In this document: piece by piece, positions 34,557 through 42,965 of the stretch
Layout: every line of letters starts with the position of its first letter
Numbering within the stretch: the first letter of the stretch is position 1
Assembly: GCA_964603985.1 (NCBI GenBank)
Contig: CAZRXG010000028.1
Coordinates: forward strand, 1-59,148
Source of the DNA: CAZRXG01 sp964603985
GTDB lineage: Bacteria; Chloroflexota; Anaerolineae; Aggregatilineales; UBA3940
Direction: 5' to 3'
DNA length: 59,148 bases
Made by a program: the position numbers and the translations under genes
The notes under the pieces: generated by a model
What the model was told of the DNA's origin: nothing
Seen by the model: the letters and a program-made list of their open reading frames with translations, nothing else
The model's database searches: none

Positions 34557-35201
34557 TTGTCCGACGACCTGACCGCGTTCTCACGGCTCGAGCTGCCGTA
34601 TAAGAACCTCGTCCTGACCGGCTTTCTGGGCGTTGGGAAGACGACCATCGGGCGGCACATCGCGCGCCGGTTGGGTGTTGACTTCCTCGACGTGGACGAA
34701 GAGATCGAGCTGCGTGAGCTGATGAGCATTGCCAAGATACGTGAGTTGTACGGCGACTCGCGGCTGCGGTCGCTTGAGCACGAGTTTTGCAGCCGGGGCA
34801 CGCTGATGCGCCGCTCGGTGATCGTGGCGTCGGGGGCCGCCCTGCTCGATGCGCGCAACTTCAACGCGTTGTCCGATACGGGGCTGGTGGTCGTCCTGGC
34901 CTGCGAGCTGGGCGAGGCTCTGCGGCGTCTGCACCTCGCCAACCGGCAGCAGTTCCGTGACCCGACGCTCCGCCGACGCATGTTGAGTCGTCTGCGCCGC
35001 GAGCGTCAGATCATCAACAGGCCGGATCTGCTACAGTTGGATACCACCCACCTGACGATTGAGCAGGAAAGCGAATTGCTGTACGGGTTGTGGTCGACAG
35101 GTGAGCCGAAGGGTGAGCACTTCCGGCATGGCCCTGCACCGCCTATCCGTTCTCCGCTTAAGGCTCCGGTGGGCCTGTCCGACCGGGGCGATGAAGATTG
35201 A
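34557..35201 (+). CDS. Shikimate-kinase-like P-loop protein with altered substrate motif
   Basis: 214 aa. Resembles shikimate kinase: Walker A FLGVGKTTIGRHIARRLG (about 22-39), FLDVDEEIE with the substrate Asp, and SLEHEFCSR in the Glu/Arg region. However, the GGG substrate loop (normally S/TGGGAV) reads ASGAALL, and the lid region RRMLSRLRRERQ is atypical. A 40-residue basic/Pro tail follows. It is thus uncertain whether it phosphorylates shikimate. Start is TTG 34557. Confidence 0.65.
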   Translation: MSDDLTAFSRLELPYKNLVLTGFLGVGKTTIGRHIARRLGVDFLDVDEEIELRELMSIAKIRELYGDSRLRSLEHEFCSRGTLMRRSVIVASGAALLDARNFNALSDTGLVVVLACELGEALRRLHLANRQQFRDPTLRRRMLSRLRRERQIINRPDLLQLDTTHLTIEQESELLYGLWSTGEPKGEHFRHGPAPPIRSPLKAPVGLSDRGDED

Positions 35202-35232
35202 TCGGGTGGGGATGGCTGCCCAACGTGAGTTG

Positions 35233-35508
35233 TCAGGCCTCGGCATCAACCCCGATGACTTCCTCCAGGTTGGGGAAGAACTGGCGGGCAGTGCCTTCGA
35301 TCCAGCCACGCAACGTGCTGGACGAGAGCGGGCACCCGACGCACGCGCCGCCCATCTCGACCTTGAGGGTCTTGCCGTCAAACGCCAGCAGTTTGACCCA
35401 CCCACCGTGATACTGCTCGATGTAGGCGCTCAAAAACTCGATCAGGCCCTCCATCCGGGCCTGGTCGTCTGTGTCCTCCGCCGGGGTGTATTGTGGTAGA
35501 TCGCTCAT
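35233..35508 (-). CDS. NifU C-terminal-domain iron-sulfur scaffold protein
   Basis: 91-aa stand-alone NifU-like domain, which assembles or carries Fe-S clusters for delivery to target proteins. The conserved core LLAFDGKTLKVEMGGACVGC with CVGC pair and SSSTLRGWIEG is intact. ATG 35508 follows AGGAGCG; the frame to 35619 is not coding. It lies between convergent and divergent neighbours and appears to be a single-gene transcript. Confidence 0.9.
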   Translation of the reverse strand: MSDLPQYTPAEDTDDQARMEGLIEFLSAYIEQYHGGWVKLLAFDGKTLKVEMGGACVGCPLSSSTLRGWIEGTARQFFPNLEEVIGVDAEA

Positions 35509-35546
35509 GTATACGCTCCTGGTAAAGTTTCTCCTGACGATTGGAG

Positions 35547-35552
35547 TATAAT
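35547..35552 (+). promoter_or_regulatory. -10 box for the PIG-L gene
   Basis: TATAAT preceded by GGAG, 40 bases upstream of the PIG-L start. No convincing -35 box was found. Confidence 0.4.
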
Positions 35553-35591
35553 GGGTGCTCATCCGAGATTTCAAGCTAATGGTGCTCAGTG

Positions 35592-36350
35592 ATGAACTCG
35601 GTTCTGGTGATCGGCGCACATCCCGACGACGAGACGATGCTGGTGGGCGGCACGCTGGCCCTGCTCAGCAGTCAGGGCATGCAGGTGCACATCCTGTGTG
35701 CGACGCGCGGCGAGGGCGGCGAGTCGGGTGAGCCGCCGGTGTGCAGGCGGAGCGAACTGGGCGCTGTGCGTGAGCGGGAGCTGCGCTGTGCCGCCGGGCA
35801 ACTGGGCGCGGCCAGCGTCCGCCTGCTGGATTACGTCGATCCCGTCATTGGCCCCGACGAGGAGCTTTACCCCTTTGAGGCCGACTTCAGCACACTTGCC
35901 GTGCAGCTTCGGGCGGCGATCCGGGAAGTCGAGGCCGACGTGGTCATCACACATGGCCGCAACGGCGAGTACGGTCATCCCGCCCACCGGCTGCTGCACC
36001 GGGCGACGCGGGTGGCCGTCGAGCATTCGGCGCGCGATCTGTTGTTCTACACGTACGCGGCAACCGTGCCCGGCATCGAGGACCACATCTGGAACGAGAG
36101 CGATCTTGCACATCTGGCGCTGGACGTGCGGCCCTGGTTGGATGCCAAAGAGGCCGCTGCTCTGTGCCACGTCACCCAACAGGCGTTGTTCAAGCGGCGG
36201 CGCAAGGCCAAAACCGTGCGCGAGGTGCTGCGCACCGTCGAGAGCTTTCACCGTCACCTCCCGGTCGTGGAGACCGGTGTCCCACAGGACGCCTTCGCCG
36301 GGCTGCTGATGGCCGCCGGGGCGTGGATTCCGTCTATGCCGGGCGCGTAG
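35592..36350 (+). CDS. PIG-L/LmbE family deacetylase
   Basis: 252-aa zinc deacetylase of the LmbE family acting on N-acetyl sugars or conjugates. GAHPDDETMLVGG (metal-binding His, Asp, Asp) is at the N-terminus, and THGRNGEYGHPAHRL supplies the later His ligand and catalytic residues. Members deacetylate GlcNAc-inositol or related thiol precursors; the substrate here is unknown. ATG 35592 or the GTG directly before it (35589) may be used. The next lipoprotein gene follows after 18 bases. Confidence 0.88.
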   Translation: MNSVLVIGAHPDDETMLVGGTLALLSSQGMQVHILCATRGEGGESGEPPVCRRSELGAVRERELRCAAGQLGAASVRLLDYVDPVIGPDEELYPFEADFSTLAVQLRAAIREVEADVVITHGRNGEYGHPAHRLLHRATRVAVEHSARDLLFYTYAATVPGIEDHIWNESDLAHLALDVRPWLDAKEAAALCHVTQQALFKRRRKAKTVREVLRTVESFHRHLPVVETGVPQDAFAGLLMAAGAWIPSMPGA

Positions 36351-36368
36351 GTAGAAGTACAGGTGTGC

Positions 36369-37532
36369 ATGGCCCGCCGCCTCCTGCCGGTTAACCTGCT
36401 GTTGATAATGTTGGGCCTCGCCGCGTGTGACGTGGTGCGGGCTGCGGTGCCGTTCTCCTCGCCTACCCCGCCTCCCATCCCGACCGATATTCCGGTCGAG
36501 TTCACCACACCGGCGGTGCCCGCTGCGGCAGCTTCGCTCGGAGCTGTTGATAGGGACGCAACGCCCAGCCCGACGCCCTTCGTTCCCACTGCTCTCCAAC
36601 TGACCGAGGCGGGTTGCTGCGACCAGCCCTTCTGGTCGCCGGATGGACGCCAGGTTCTTTTCATCGACCAGCCCGCGCCCACCTCCCCGATGGGCATCTA
36701 TGGCGTCAGCATCAAGGGCGGTGGGCTGCACCTCGTCAACGAGCAGATCGGCCTGCCCAGCCCGGATGGTCGCTACCTGGCCTTTCTGAGCGACGAGGGC
36801 GAAACCCTCGTGCAGGATGTCGCAGGCGAGGCGCAGTGGGTGATCCCCAACGACGGACGGCGAGTCTTCTTCTCGCCCGGCAGCGTCCGGCTGGCCTGGG
36901 CCGATGTCGCCCGGTCGGACGACTTTGACCATCGCAAGATCGTCGTCAGCGTGTCAAACATCGATGGGGGCGACCCGCACGAGGTGATCACCCTCTTTGG
37001 CGATGGGATCGCAGGTTGGTTGGATGACGATCACCTTTTGCTGGTAGGCCGGGACCGGAAAAGCTCGCAGGATATAGCGCTCTTCAGCCTCTCGCTGACC
37101 GATGGCGCGCGCGTTGACCTGATACGCAACCAGCAGGTCTACTCAGCGCAGGTTGCGCCGGGGGGCGAATGGATCGTTTACACCATCACATCCAGTCCGA
37201 CCAGCACAGAGAGCGGTGGGCTGTGGGTTATCAACGCCGACGGCTCCCAGCGCTACAAGCTGGATGTGGTTGGCGAGGCGCGGTGGCGCGACGGGTCGCA
37301 CCTGTTGGTGATCCCCCTGGAACCCGACGCGCCCAGCAACCGCCTGTGGCAGTTCGACGTGCACACCGGCGCGGTCGAGCCGCTCACCGACCCGGCGCGG
37401 CTGGCCTTCCGCGTCCTGGGGGATGATTGGAGCGTCTCGCCCACCGGGGAGCACCTCGTCTTCCGCAATGCGGAGGATCAGGCACTGTGGCTGCTTACGC
37501 TGCCGCCGGTTGAGGTGGCCGGGGGTGGGTAG
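36369..37532 (+). CDS. TolB-like beta-propeller lipoprotein
   Basis: 387 aa. Signal peptide with lipobox (LLLIMLGLAAC), Pro/Thr linker (SPTPPPIPTDIP), then repeated blades of the TolB/PD40 type: QPFWSPDGRQVLF, LPSPDGRYLAFLSDEG, VAPGGEWIVYTI, VSPTGEHLVF. These usually form a beta-propeller in extracytoplasmic proteins. ATG 36369 was chosen over the GTG at 36363. Partner unknown. It is co-directional with the PIG-L gene and probably co-transcribed. Confidence 0.82.
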   Translation: MARRLLPVNLLLIMLGLAACDVVRAAVPFSSPTPPPIPTDIPVEFTTPAVPAAAASLGAVDRDATPSPTPFVPTALQLTEAGCCDQPFWSPDGRQVLFIDQPAPTSPMGIYGVSIKGGGLHLVNEQIGLPSPDGRYLAFLSDEGETLVQDVAGEAQWVIPNDGRRVFFSPGSVRLAWADVARSDDFDHRKIVVSVSNIDGGDPHEVITLFGDGIAGWLDDDHLLLVGRDRKSSQDIALFSLSLTDGARVDLIRNQQVYSAQVAPGGEWIVYTITSSPTSTESGGLWVINADGSQRYKLDVVGEARWRDGSHLLVIPLEPDAPSNRLWQFDVHTGAVEPLTDPARLAFRVLGDDWSVSPTGEHLVFRNAEDQALWLLTLPPVEVAGGG

Positions 37533-37536
37533 TTTT

Positions 37537-37560
37537 GGGCCGTCCGGCCCGCCGATCTTC
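37537..37560 (+). terminator. Weak terminator-like hairpin
   Basis: GGGCC (37537-37541) and GGCCC (37546-37550), 4-base loop, then a pyrimidine tail (GATCTTCCCT) with few Ts. It is just after the TolB-like gene stop. The remaining 160 bases to 37723 are AT-rich with TTGTTA twice 11 bases apart (37603-37608, 37614-37619) and a TATAGT, so a promoter is likely, but the boxes are not clear. Confidence 0.35.
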
Positions 37561-37723
37561 CCTCTTTAAGCCCCTTTTGCCCCCTCCTGTCGCCTTCCGA
37601 ACTTGTTACATAATTGTTAACCCCCATTTCTGAATATCCAGCGCGCCAAATACAAATAGTGTATAGTATTTACCGAAAGTAACGAGATTTGCTCATCAGT
37701 CTGTCTTATCCCGGGTACAGCCG

Positions 37724-39532
37724 ATGGAACGTCGCTCGTCCAACTCCGAGCCGAATGACGTGGGCCCTGAGAACCTGCCGGTGGTAGACAACGACCTGGA
37801 GTCTGCACTTAGGCGGCGACACCAGCAGGTACGCTACGCCATCACCCCCGAATACATGCAAGTAGTGGTCACCCTCCCGCGCGGGCGAAATGTGCCGCTT
37901 ACGGGTAATCACCGGACGGCCCCTCCAGGCTACACGCTTACCATCCCCAGATCTATGGCGGCCCAATTATCCGGCGATGCCATCGCCGATCTCCTCCAGC
38001 AGCTTGAGAGCAGCCTGGAGCCACGCGGCGGTGAGCAGATAAGCGCGTCGGTGGAGTCACTGGGGGACCAGAACCTGTGGGCACTGACCGCCGAACACGC
38101 AAACGGCAAGATCCAACAAGCCACTTATTCGATTGGCCCCGACGATCGGTGGGCGAATGTCCCCCAGGATGGGGAAGCGTGGGTCGTCATCGAGGAAGGG
38201 AAAGCCGAGCAGGAGGCCCTCGCCCCCGTCGATACAGAACAGGAGGAAACCAGGCCGCACGACGTTTTGCCTGATATGGCTCCGTCGCCATCGCCAGAGT
38301 GGGAATCGGCCCTGGTACTGGACGAGTTTCCCCTGCCTGAAGAGGAGCCTGAGGAAGTACCTGGTGCAGCACCTGAGGTGTCCAGAGCCAGGGTGGAGAA
38401 GCCTGCTGCCCGCAGGCGGCCTGTGCAGTCCAGGCGGCTGCTCATCGCCGGTCTGATAGCGATACCAGCACTGGTGCTGGTCGCCGCCCTGTCGAGGCTG
38501 CTGTTCGCTGCTCCCTCCCTGCCTGCAACAGAACCACCCCCATCTGCACGCCCAACACCGACTGCGCGCCTGACTCAGACGGTGTCCGTCGCCCAGCCTA
38601 CGCAAATCCCCACACCGTCCGAAGTTTCACCAACCGAAGACCAGGAAGCAGCACCGGAGGAAGGGGCGCAACCTGACACCGCAGGTGAAGAGACCAGGCC
38701 GCAACTGGGGATCATCACGTATGTCGTTCAGGAGGCCGACACCCTCCCCGGCATCGCCGAGCGCTGGGGCCTAGACCCTCTTTCGATCCTGTGGTGCAAC
38801 GAAAAGACCCTGCCCACCGTGCACATGCTGCATCCTGGCCTTGAGTTGTTCATCCCACCGGAGGACGGGGCCTGTGTGATCACCAGCGGAGAACGCACCC
38901 TGGCGCAGATCGCCCAGGCTTACGGCGTCTCTGCTCACGACATCATCGATTTCCCTCACAACGAACTCTACGGCATGGTACCCGACGATAAGCCCGAAGC
39001 GGACATCCTGATCTTCATCCCCGGCGGCGTCGGGAGGGCTCAGGAGAGCTACTGGATGCCGACCGAGACGACCAACCCTGAGTGCGGAAACAGGGTGGTC
39101 AATTACGCGCCGGGGCATCCCGGCTCGTGTGGAGAGGTGGAGTTTCCCAAGGAGCTGGCGGCGGCGGGGGAGTGGGTAAGCCCGCTGTACTTCTACTCCC
39201 ACATCTCCCGGCGCTACAGCGATTGGCACCCCGGCACCGACATCGTTTCCTCTGCCGGCACCCCGATTTTCGCCGCCGACTCGGGCGTCGTGGTTTTTTC
39301 CGGCTGGCACAACTGGGGGTACGGCAATCTGGTGGTGATCGACCACGGCAACAACTGGGCGACTCTCTACGCCCACCTGAGCCTGATCTATGTCGGCTGC
39401 GGCGAGATTGTGAGCCAGGGCGACGTTATCGGCACGTTGGGGAATACGGGCAACAGCAGCGGTCCGCATCTGCACTACGAGATGCACCTGAGAGGAAGAG
39501 CGCTGGATCCTCAGATTCATGGGGGGCTGTAG
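37724..39532 (+). CDS. Membrane-anchored LysM / M23 peptidoglycan endopeptidase
   Basis: 602 aa. Cytoplasmic N-terminal region (1-240, acidic in 150-225), one membrane helix (about 243-265), Pro/Thr-rich linker (TPTARLTQTVSVAQPTQIPT), a LysM-type segment (about 330-395: YVVQEADTLPGIAERWGLDP, TLAQIAQAYGVS), and the C-terminal M23 domain with HPGTDIVSSAGTPI (first His and Asp ligands), YAHLS and HLHYEMH (third His). It probably cleaves peptide crosslinks in the wall. The long cytoplasmic N-terminus is unusual for M23 enzymes and may link to an internal partner. Confidence 0.9.
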   Translation: MERRSSNSEPNDVGPENLPVVDNDLESALRRRHQQVRYAITPEYMQVVVTLPRGRNVPLTGNHRTAPPGYTLTIPRSMAAQLSGDAIADLLQQLESSLEPRGGEQISASVESLGDQNLWALTAEHANGKIQQATYSIGPDDRWANVPQDGEAWVVIEEGKAEQEALAPVDTEQEETRPHDVLPDMAPSPSPEWESALVLDEFPLPEEEPEEVPGAAPEVSRARVEKPAARRRPVQSRRLLIAGLIAIPALVLVAALSRLLFAAPSLPATEPPPSARPTPTARLTQTVSVAQPTQIPTPSEVSPTEDQEAAPEEGAQPDTAGEETRPQLGIITYVVQEADTLPGIAERWGLDPLSILWCNEKTLPTVHMLHPGLELFIPPEDGACVITSGERTLAQIAQAYGVSAHDIIDFPHNELYGMVPDDKPEADILIFIPGGVGRAQESYWMPTETTNPECGNRVVNYAPGHPGSCGEVEFPKELAAAGEWVSPLYFYSHISRRYSDWHPGTDIVSSAGTPIFAADSGVVVFSGWHNWGYGNLVVIDHGNNWATLYAHLSLIYVGCGEIVSQGDVIGTLGNTGNSSGPHLHYEMHLRGRALDPQIHGGL

Positions 39533-39647
39533 CGTTGCTCATACTTGCGGGGTCGCAAATGACCATGTCCAGCGCGAAATTTTAGAATACTCTATAATGG
39601 CCTGTAGCAACCATACCGTTGTTACAGAATTAGTGAGGAGAGATGCT

Positions 39648-40496
39648 ATGAGGAGCGAAATCATCCCTATCGACCTTGAGATGATCAGCAAGGGCCTGCG
39701 GTTGTCGCTTAAACTGTCCTACGACAAGGTGTACTGCGCAACCGGCCCCCGCCTGTTCAGGCTGATGGTCGTCCACGACGACAAATTCGTCACGTCGTGG
39801 CGGGCCGTTCACCAGTTTGACCTGCCCACCCAGATCTTCGACATTCCCTCTCACGTCGCCGACCTGTTGATCAGCGACACCGTCGCCAACCTCAGCGACC
39901 TGGGCCTGGCGGTGGGGGACGAGCGCATCCGGCTGCTGCTGGGCAGTGACGGTGAGGAAGCCGAGCTGAGCTGGCGGGCCGGTTCTCAGGCCATGAGCAT
40001 GCCCGACGGCCTGGGCAAGATGGTGCGCCAGCCGAACCGCTCTGCTCAGATCCCCTACGGTGAACTGGACGAGGTTCTGGGCCGGGCCATGGATGAACTG
40101 ACCCGCCTAGTTGACCCCGGCACCGAGCCGCCGCTGATCGTTGCGGTTGACTTCGCGCCGCTGCGGTTGTCCATCGCCGGTCACGATATGACGGTCGCCG
40201 ACCTACAGCGCCGCTACTTCGACCTCCGCCGGTTCGTCCACTGCATGGACCTGTTGATCGGCGATACGGTCACCGTGGCAATCGAGGAGGACGGCGAGAG
40301 CACCATGCTGGTGCTCGACGGCGAGCACCAAAACTGGAAGGTACAGTGCTCACTGGTCTCCGTGAAGGAAGCCGAAGGCAAGCTCACATATAATAAGTCC
40401 GCCAACTCAGATGGGAAAGATGTGAGGAAGCTTCAGGAGACCCGCCTGCCAGTCCAGACCGCAGCGTCATCGGATGGGCGCCGCGAGGGCAAGTAG
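39648..40496 (+). CDS. Protein of unknown function
   Basis: 282 aa, soluble, no signal peptide or membrane helix. The sequence alternates beta-like stretches (LRLSLKLSYDKVYCATGPRL, LIVAVDFAPLRLSIAGHDM) with acidic helices and has a polar tail (NSDGKDVRKLQETRLPVQ). ATG 39648 has GAGGAG 8 bases upstream and a TATAAT at 39593-39598. I did not recognise any family. It is the last plus-strand gene before the convergent minus-strand operon. Confidence 0.7.
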   Translation: MRSEIIPIDLEMISKGLRLSLKLSYDKVYCATGPRLFRLMVVHDDKFVTSWRAVHQFDLPTQIFDIPSHVADLLISDTVANLSDLGLAVGDERIRLLLGSDGEEAELSWRAGSQAMSMPDGLGKMVRQPNRSAQIPYGELDEVLGRAMDELTRLVDPGTEPPLIVAVDFAPLRLSIAGHDMTVADLQRRYFDLRRFVHCMDLLIGDTVTVAIEEDGESTMLVLDGEHQNWKVQCSLVSVKEAEGKLTYNKSANSDGKDVRKLQETRLPVQTAASSDGRREGK

Positions 40497-40550
40497 GTGG
40501 TTGTGCCCGCCGGGGCCGGAATAGAATAAGAACCTGTCAAACTCGGCACA

Positions 40551-40574
40551 CGGGCAGATCCCCGCATCTGCCCG
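40551..40574. terminator. Strong hairpin between convergent genes
   Basis: Perfect 9-bp stem CGGGCAGAT / ATCTGCCCG (40551-40559, 40566-40574) with a 6-base loop between the unknown gene and the glycosidase gene. No T-run on either strand, so it is a U-less, possibly bidirectional, terminator or a decay-blocking hairpin. Confidence 0.45.
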
Positions 40575-40608
40575 GAGGTGAACGCGTGGGTTCGCTCCCC
40601 AGGCTGAC

Positions 40609-41589
40609 TCAGTCGATGAGCGCCCGGGCGTAGATGCCAAGATGATTGGCGACCGGGCGCTCTCGATAGGGTACGTGGTTGTGAATGGGTGCGTTCAGCA
40701 CGCGTGGCTCGCCTGTGCTCCCTTCCACTACCAACGCCGTTGACCCACCGCCATCAAGGTTTAAGGCTGTATACCCGCCGTACTCGATCACGATCTCGAT
40801 CAACTCCTGTGTCGATACCCCCGCACTGTAGTTTGGCTGCCGCCCGTCAATCACGAAGATCATCATCGTCCGGCCCTCGTCGTCGAGGGCTATGGCCGTT
40901 CTGGGGTGCAACCGCCGGTGGTAGGGATGGGACAGGTCGTCCATGTTGCACTTTCCCCCCGCGACGAGAATGTAGTTCCCTGAGATAGCGTTGAACACCG
41001 CTCCAGCAGGCTCGTCGAAGCCGGCCTGATTGTCCTCGGAGATATACAGCGTCGGGTATTTGGGATCGCCCTTCGAGTAAACTTCCCCCCGCGAGCTGGC
41101 AAATCCCAACACGTGTACCGGGTCACCAACGTGCGGATAATAGTCCACCAGGCTGATGTCGTGCCAGGGTTCGAAGAAATCCCCGTTGACGGCCACCTGG
41201 AGGTCAAACTCGTCCAGGAATTGGGAGGTCGTCCGCGCCCGCATCTGCTCCCCCTGCGTCGGCTCGCCCGGCGTGACCAGGAAGCCGATCCCAGGCGCGT
41301 CTAAATCGACCTCGACGACGTGAATGACGAGCGGGCGAGGCGTGCGGCGCACGTCCCGGATGTAAGTTACCCCCTCGAAAAGGACTTCTTCGACGCTGTC
41401 GGGCTGGGACGCATACGCAAGCGAGAGGGCGCGCGGCACAACCAACGGACCGACCAGGAACACCAGCACACCGATGGCGACAAGGTGAATCACCAGGATA
41501 AGTGTGCGCAGCCGACCGGTGGTCCGCTTCAGGAGCCAGAAACCGGCTACCGACAGCAGCAGGCTGATGGGGATAGCGTGGAGTGTCAC
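40609..41589 (-). CDS. Phosphodiester glycosidase (NAGPA domain) membrane protein
   Basis: 326 aa. Two hydrophobic segments at the N-terminus (about 5-20 and 28-50) anchor the protein; the rest is the NAGPA-type domain with VAVNGDFFEPW, RTAIALDDEGRTMMIFVIDG and the family signature ALNLDGGGSTALVV. The human relative removes GlcNAc from a phosphodiester; bacterial ones probably act on wall glycopolymers. GTG 41589 overlaps the dprA stop in GTGA; the much longer frame to 41928 is antisense-free only by chance and lies within dprA. Confidence 0.82.
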   Translation of the reverse strand: MTLHAIPISLLLSVAGFWLLKRTTGRLRTLILVIHLVAIGVLVFLVGPLVVPRALSLAYASQPDSVEEVLFEGVTYIRDVRRTPRPLVIHVVEVDLDAPGIGFLVTPGEPTQGEQMRARTTSQFLDEFDLQVAVNGDFFEPWHDISLVDYYPHVGDPVHVLGFASSRGEVYSKGDPKYPTLYISEDNQAGFDEPAGAVFNAISGNYILVAGGKCNMDDLSHPYHRRLHPRTAIALDDEGRTMMIFVIDGRQPNYSAGVSTQELIEIVIEYGGYTALNLDGGGSTALVVEGSTGEPRVLNAPIHNHVPYRERPVANHLGIYARALID

Positions 41590-42500
41590 AGCAGGCGTGG
41601 TTGCGAGCGACCGGGTTCGTCGGTTAGCGACCTGACGACGATCCGGTCGAGCCGTTCGGAGAGAATATCCCAATCGATGTGGCCAGGGGTGAGCGCTTCC
41701 GCGCCCTGCTCGATCAGGAGATCGCAGCCCGTGCCGCAGCCCGTGACGGCGAACACGGTCCGCCCCTGCTCGCGGGCGCGGCGGGCGGTGGTCATGCTGC
41801 CGCCGCCCGTTGCCGACTGCACGATGATCACCGCCCGGCTCAGGCCGCTGGCGATGCGGTTGCGGGCGATCAAGTTCTGCGCGCTGACCGTCGCCTCCGG
41901 GTGAACCTCGGCCAGAACCGCCCCACACTCCATAATAGCTTCCGCCAGGGGCGCGTTGCGCTGCGGGTAGATCGCCGCCAGGCCCGACCCCAGCACGGCC
42001 AGCGTGCGCCCCTCTGCCTCCAGTGCGCCCTGGTGGGCGGCGGTGTCAACCCCGATTGCCAGCCCGCTGACAATCGTCCAGCCTCGCCCGGCCAGCTCGT
42101 GGGCGAGTTTGTGGGCCAGCGTCACGCCGGGTTCGGTGGGTTTGCGCGTCCCAACGATGGCGACCGCGCGCGCGTCACCGGGAGATAGCTCGCCGCGCAC
42201 GAAGAGAACAGGCGGCGCGTCGTCGCTGCACAGCAGGTTGGCCGGGTAAGCCGGGTCTTCCCACGTGATCACGCGGATGCCCATCTCCGCGAACCGGGCC
42301 AGATCGGCCTCGACGGCGGGCAGGTCGACCGCGGCGATGGCGGCAGCGGTCCGGGGGCCGACGCGTGGAACCTGCATTAGCTGGTCGGGCGTTGCCTGAA
42401 AGACAGCTTCCAGGCTGCCGAAGTGGGCCAGCAGGCGCGTCAGCATTTTGCCGCCCGCGTGGGCGGCGGTCACCAGTGCAACCCAGTGCACTTTGCTCAT
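41586..42500 (-). CDS. dprA: DNA-processing protein DprA
   Basis: 304-aa DprA (Smf), which loads RecA on incoming single-stranded DNA in natural transformation. An N-terminal HhH-like region (VPRVGPRTAAAIAAVD) is followed by the Rossmann-like core: AVAIVGTRKPTEPG, VSGLAIGVDTAAHQGALEAE, VLGSGLAAIYPQRN, ARNRIASGLSRAVIIVQ, and GGSMTTARRAREQGR. Full length except the C-terminal winged-helix found in some members, which is short here. Start ATG 42500 overlaps the GNAT gene stop (ATGA). Confidence 0.95.
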   Translation of the reverse strand: MSKVHWVALVTAAHAGGKMLTRLLAHFGSLEAVFQATPDQLMQVPRVGPRTAAAIAAVDLPAVEADLARFAEMGIRVITWEDPAYPANLLCSDDAPPVLFVRGELSPGDARAVAIVGTRKPTEPGVTLAHKLAHELAGRGWTIVSGLAIGVDTAAHQGALEAEGRTLAVLGSGLAAIYPQRNAPLAEAIMECGAVLAEVHPEATVSAQNLIARNRIASGLSRAVIIVQSATGGGSMTTARRAREQGRTVFAVTGCGTGCDLLIEQGAEALTPGHIDWDILSERLDRIVVRSLTDEPGRSQPRLL

Positions 42501-42964
42501 CCGGGCGCTTCTTTCAGGTTGAGGCTCAGGTAGATCACAGGTTCAGGAGCGTCCCCCAGATCGAGCATAACCCGCCGCCGGTCGCGAAACCCCAGCCGCC
42601 GGTAGAGCGCCAGCGCGTATGGGTTGGACACCGCCCCGCCGATCTCGACTTCTCGTGCTCCCTGCTCACGGGCGATGCCGATCAGCCTGCTTATCAGCGC
42701 CGTGCCGATGCCCTGCCCCCGCCACTGCTCGCCGATGATCAGGTCGCAGATCTCGTAGCGCGACCCGCAGCGCATCAACTGGCCGAACCCGACGACCTCC
42801 TTCCCGTGCCGGGCGACCAGCCCCCAGGCCCATCCTTTTTGGTGCTGGCGAATGAAGCTGGCAACGCGCTCCTGCACGATGCTCAACGGGGTTTCCGGCC
42901 AGCAGGCGCGCTGCAGGGCAGGCGCATCTGTTTCTTCGAGGGGACGTAAGTTCAGGTTGTTCAT
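42497..42964 (-). CDS. GNAT family N-acetyltransferase
   Basis: 155-aa GNAT. Motif A with LIIGEQWRGQGIGTALI (acetyl-CoA pyrophosphate loop), then VEIGGAVSNPYALALYRRLG and FRDRRRVMLD at the C-terminus. Acceptor unknown; the C-terminal pattern resembles protein N-terminal or amino-acid acetyltransferases. ATG 42964 is 1 base after the queA stop; the longer frame (to 43036) overlaps queA. It is an internal member of the ruvB-queA-dprA operon. Confidence 0.88.
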   Translation of the reverse strand: MNNLNLRPLEETDAPALQRACWPETPLSIVQERVASFIRQHQKGWAWGLVARHGKEVVGFGQLMRCGSRYEICDLIIGEQWRGQGIGTALISRLIGIAREQGAREVEIGGAVSNPYALALYRRLGFRDRRRVMLDLGDAPEPVIYLSLNLKEAPG

Positions 42965-42965
42965 C

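Noticed and set aside
41590..41928. N-terminal extension of the phosphodiester glycosidase frame
   Set aside because: It lies wholly inside dprA, is Arg/Gly/Pro-rich without protein character, and GTG 41589 gives a clean GTGA overlap.
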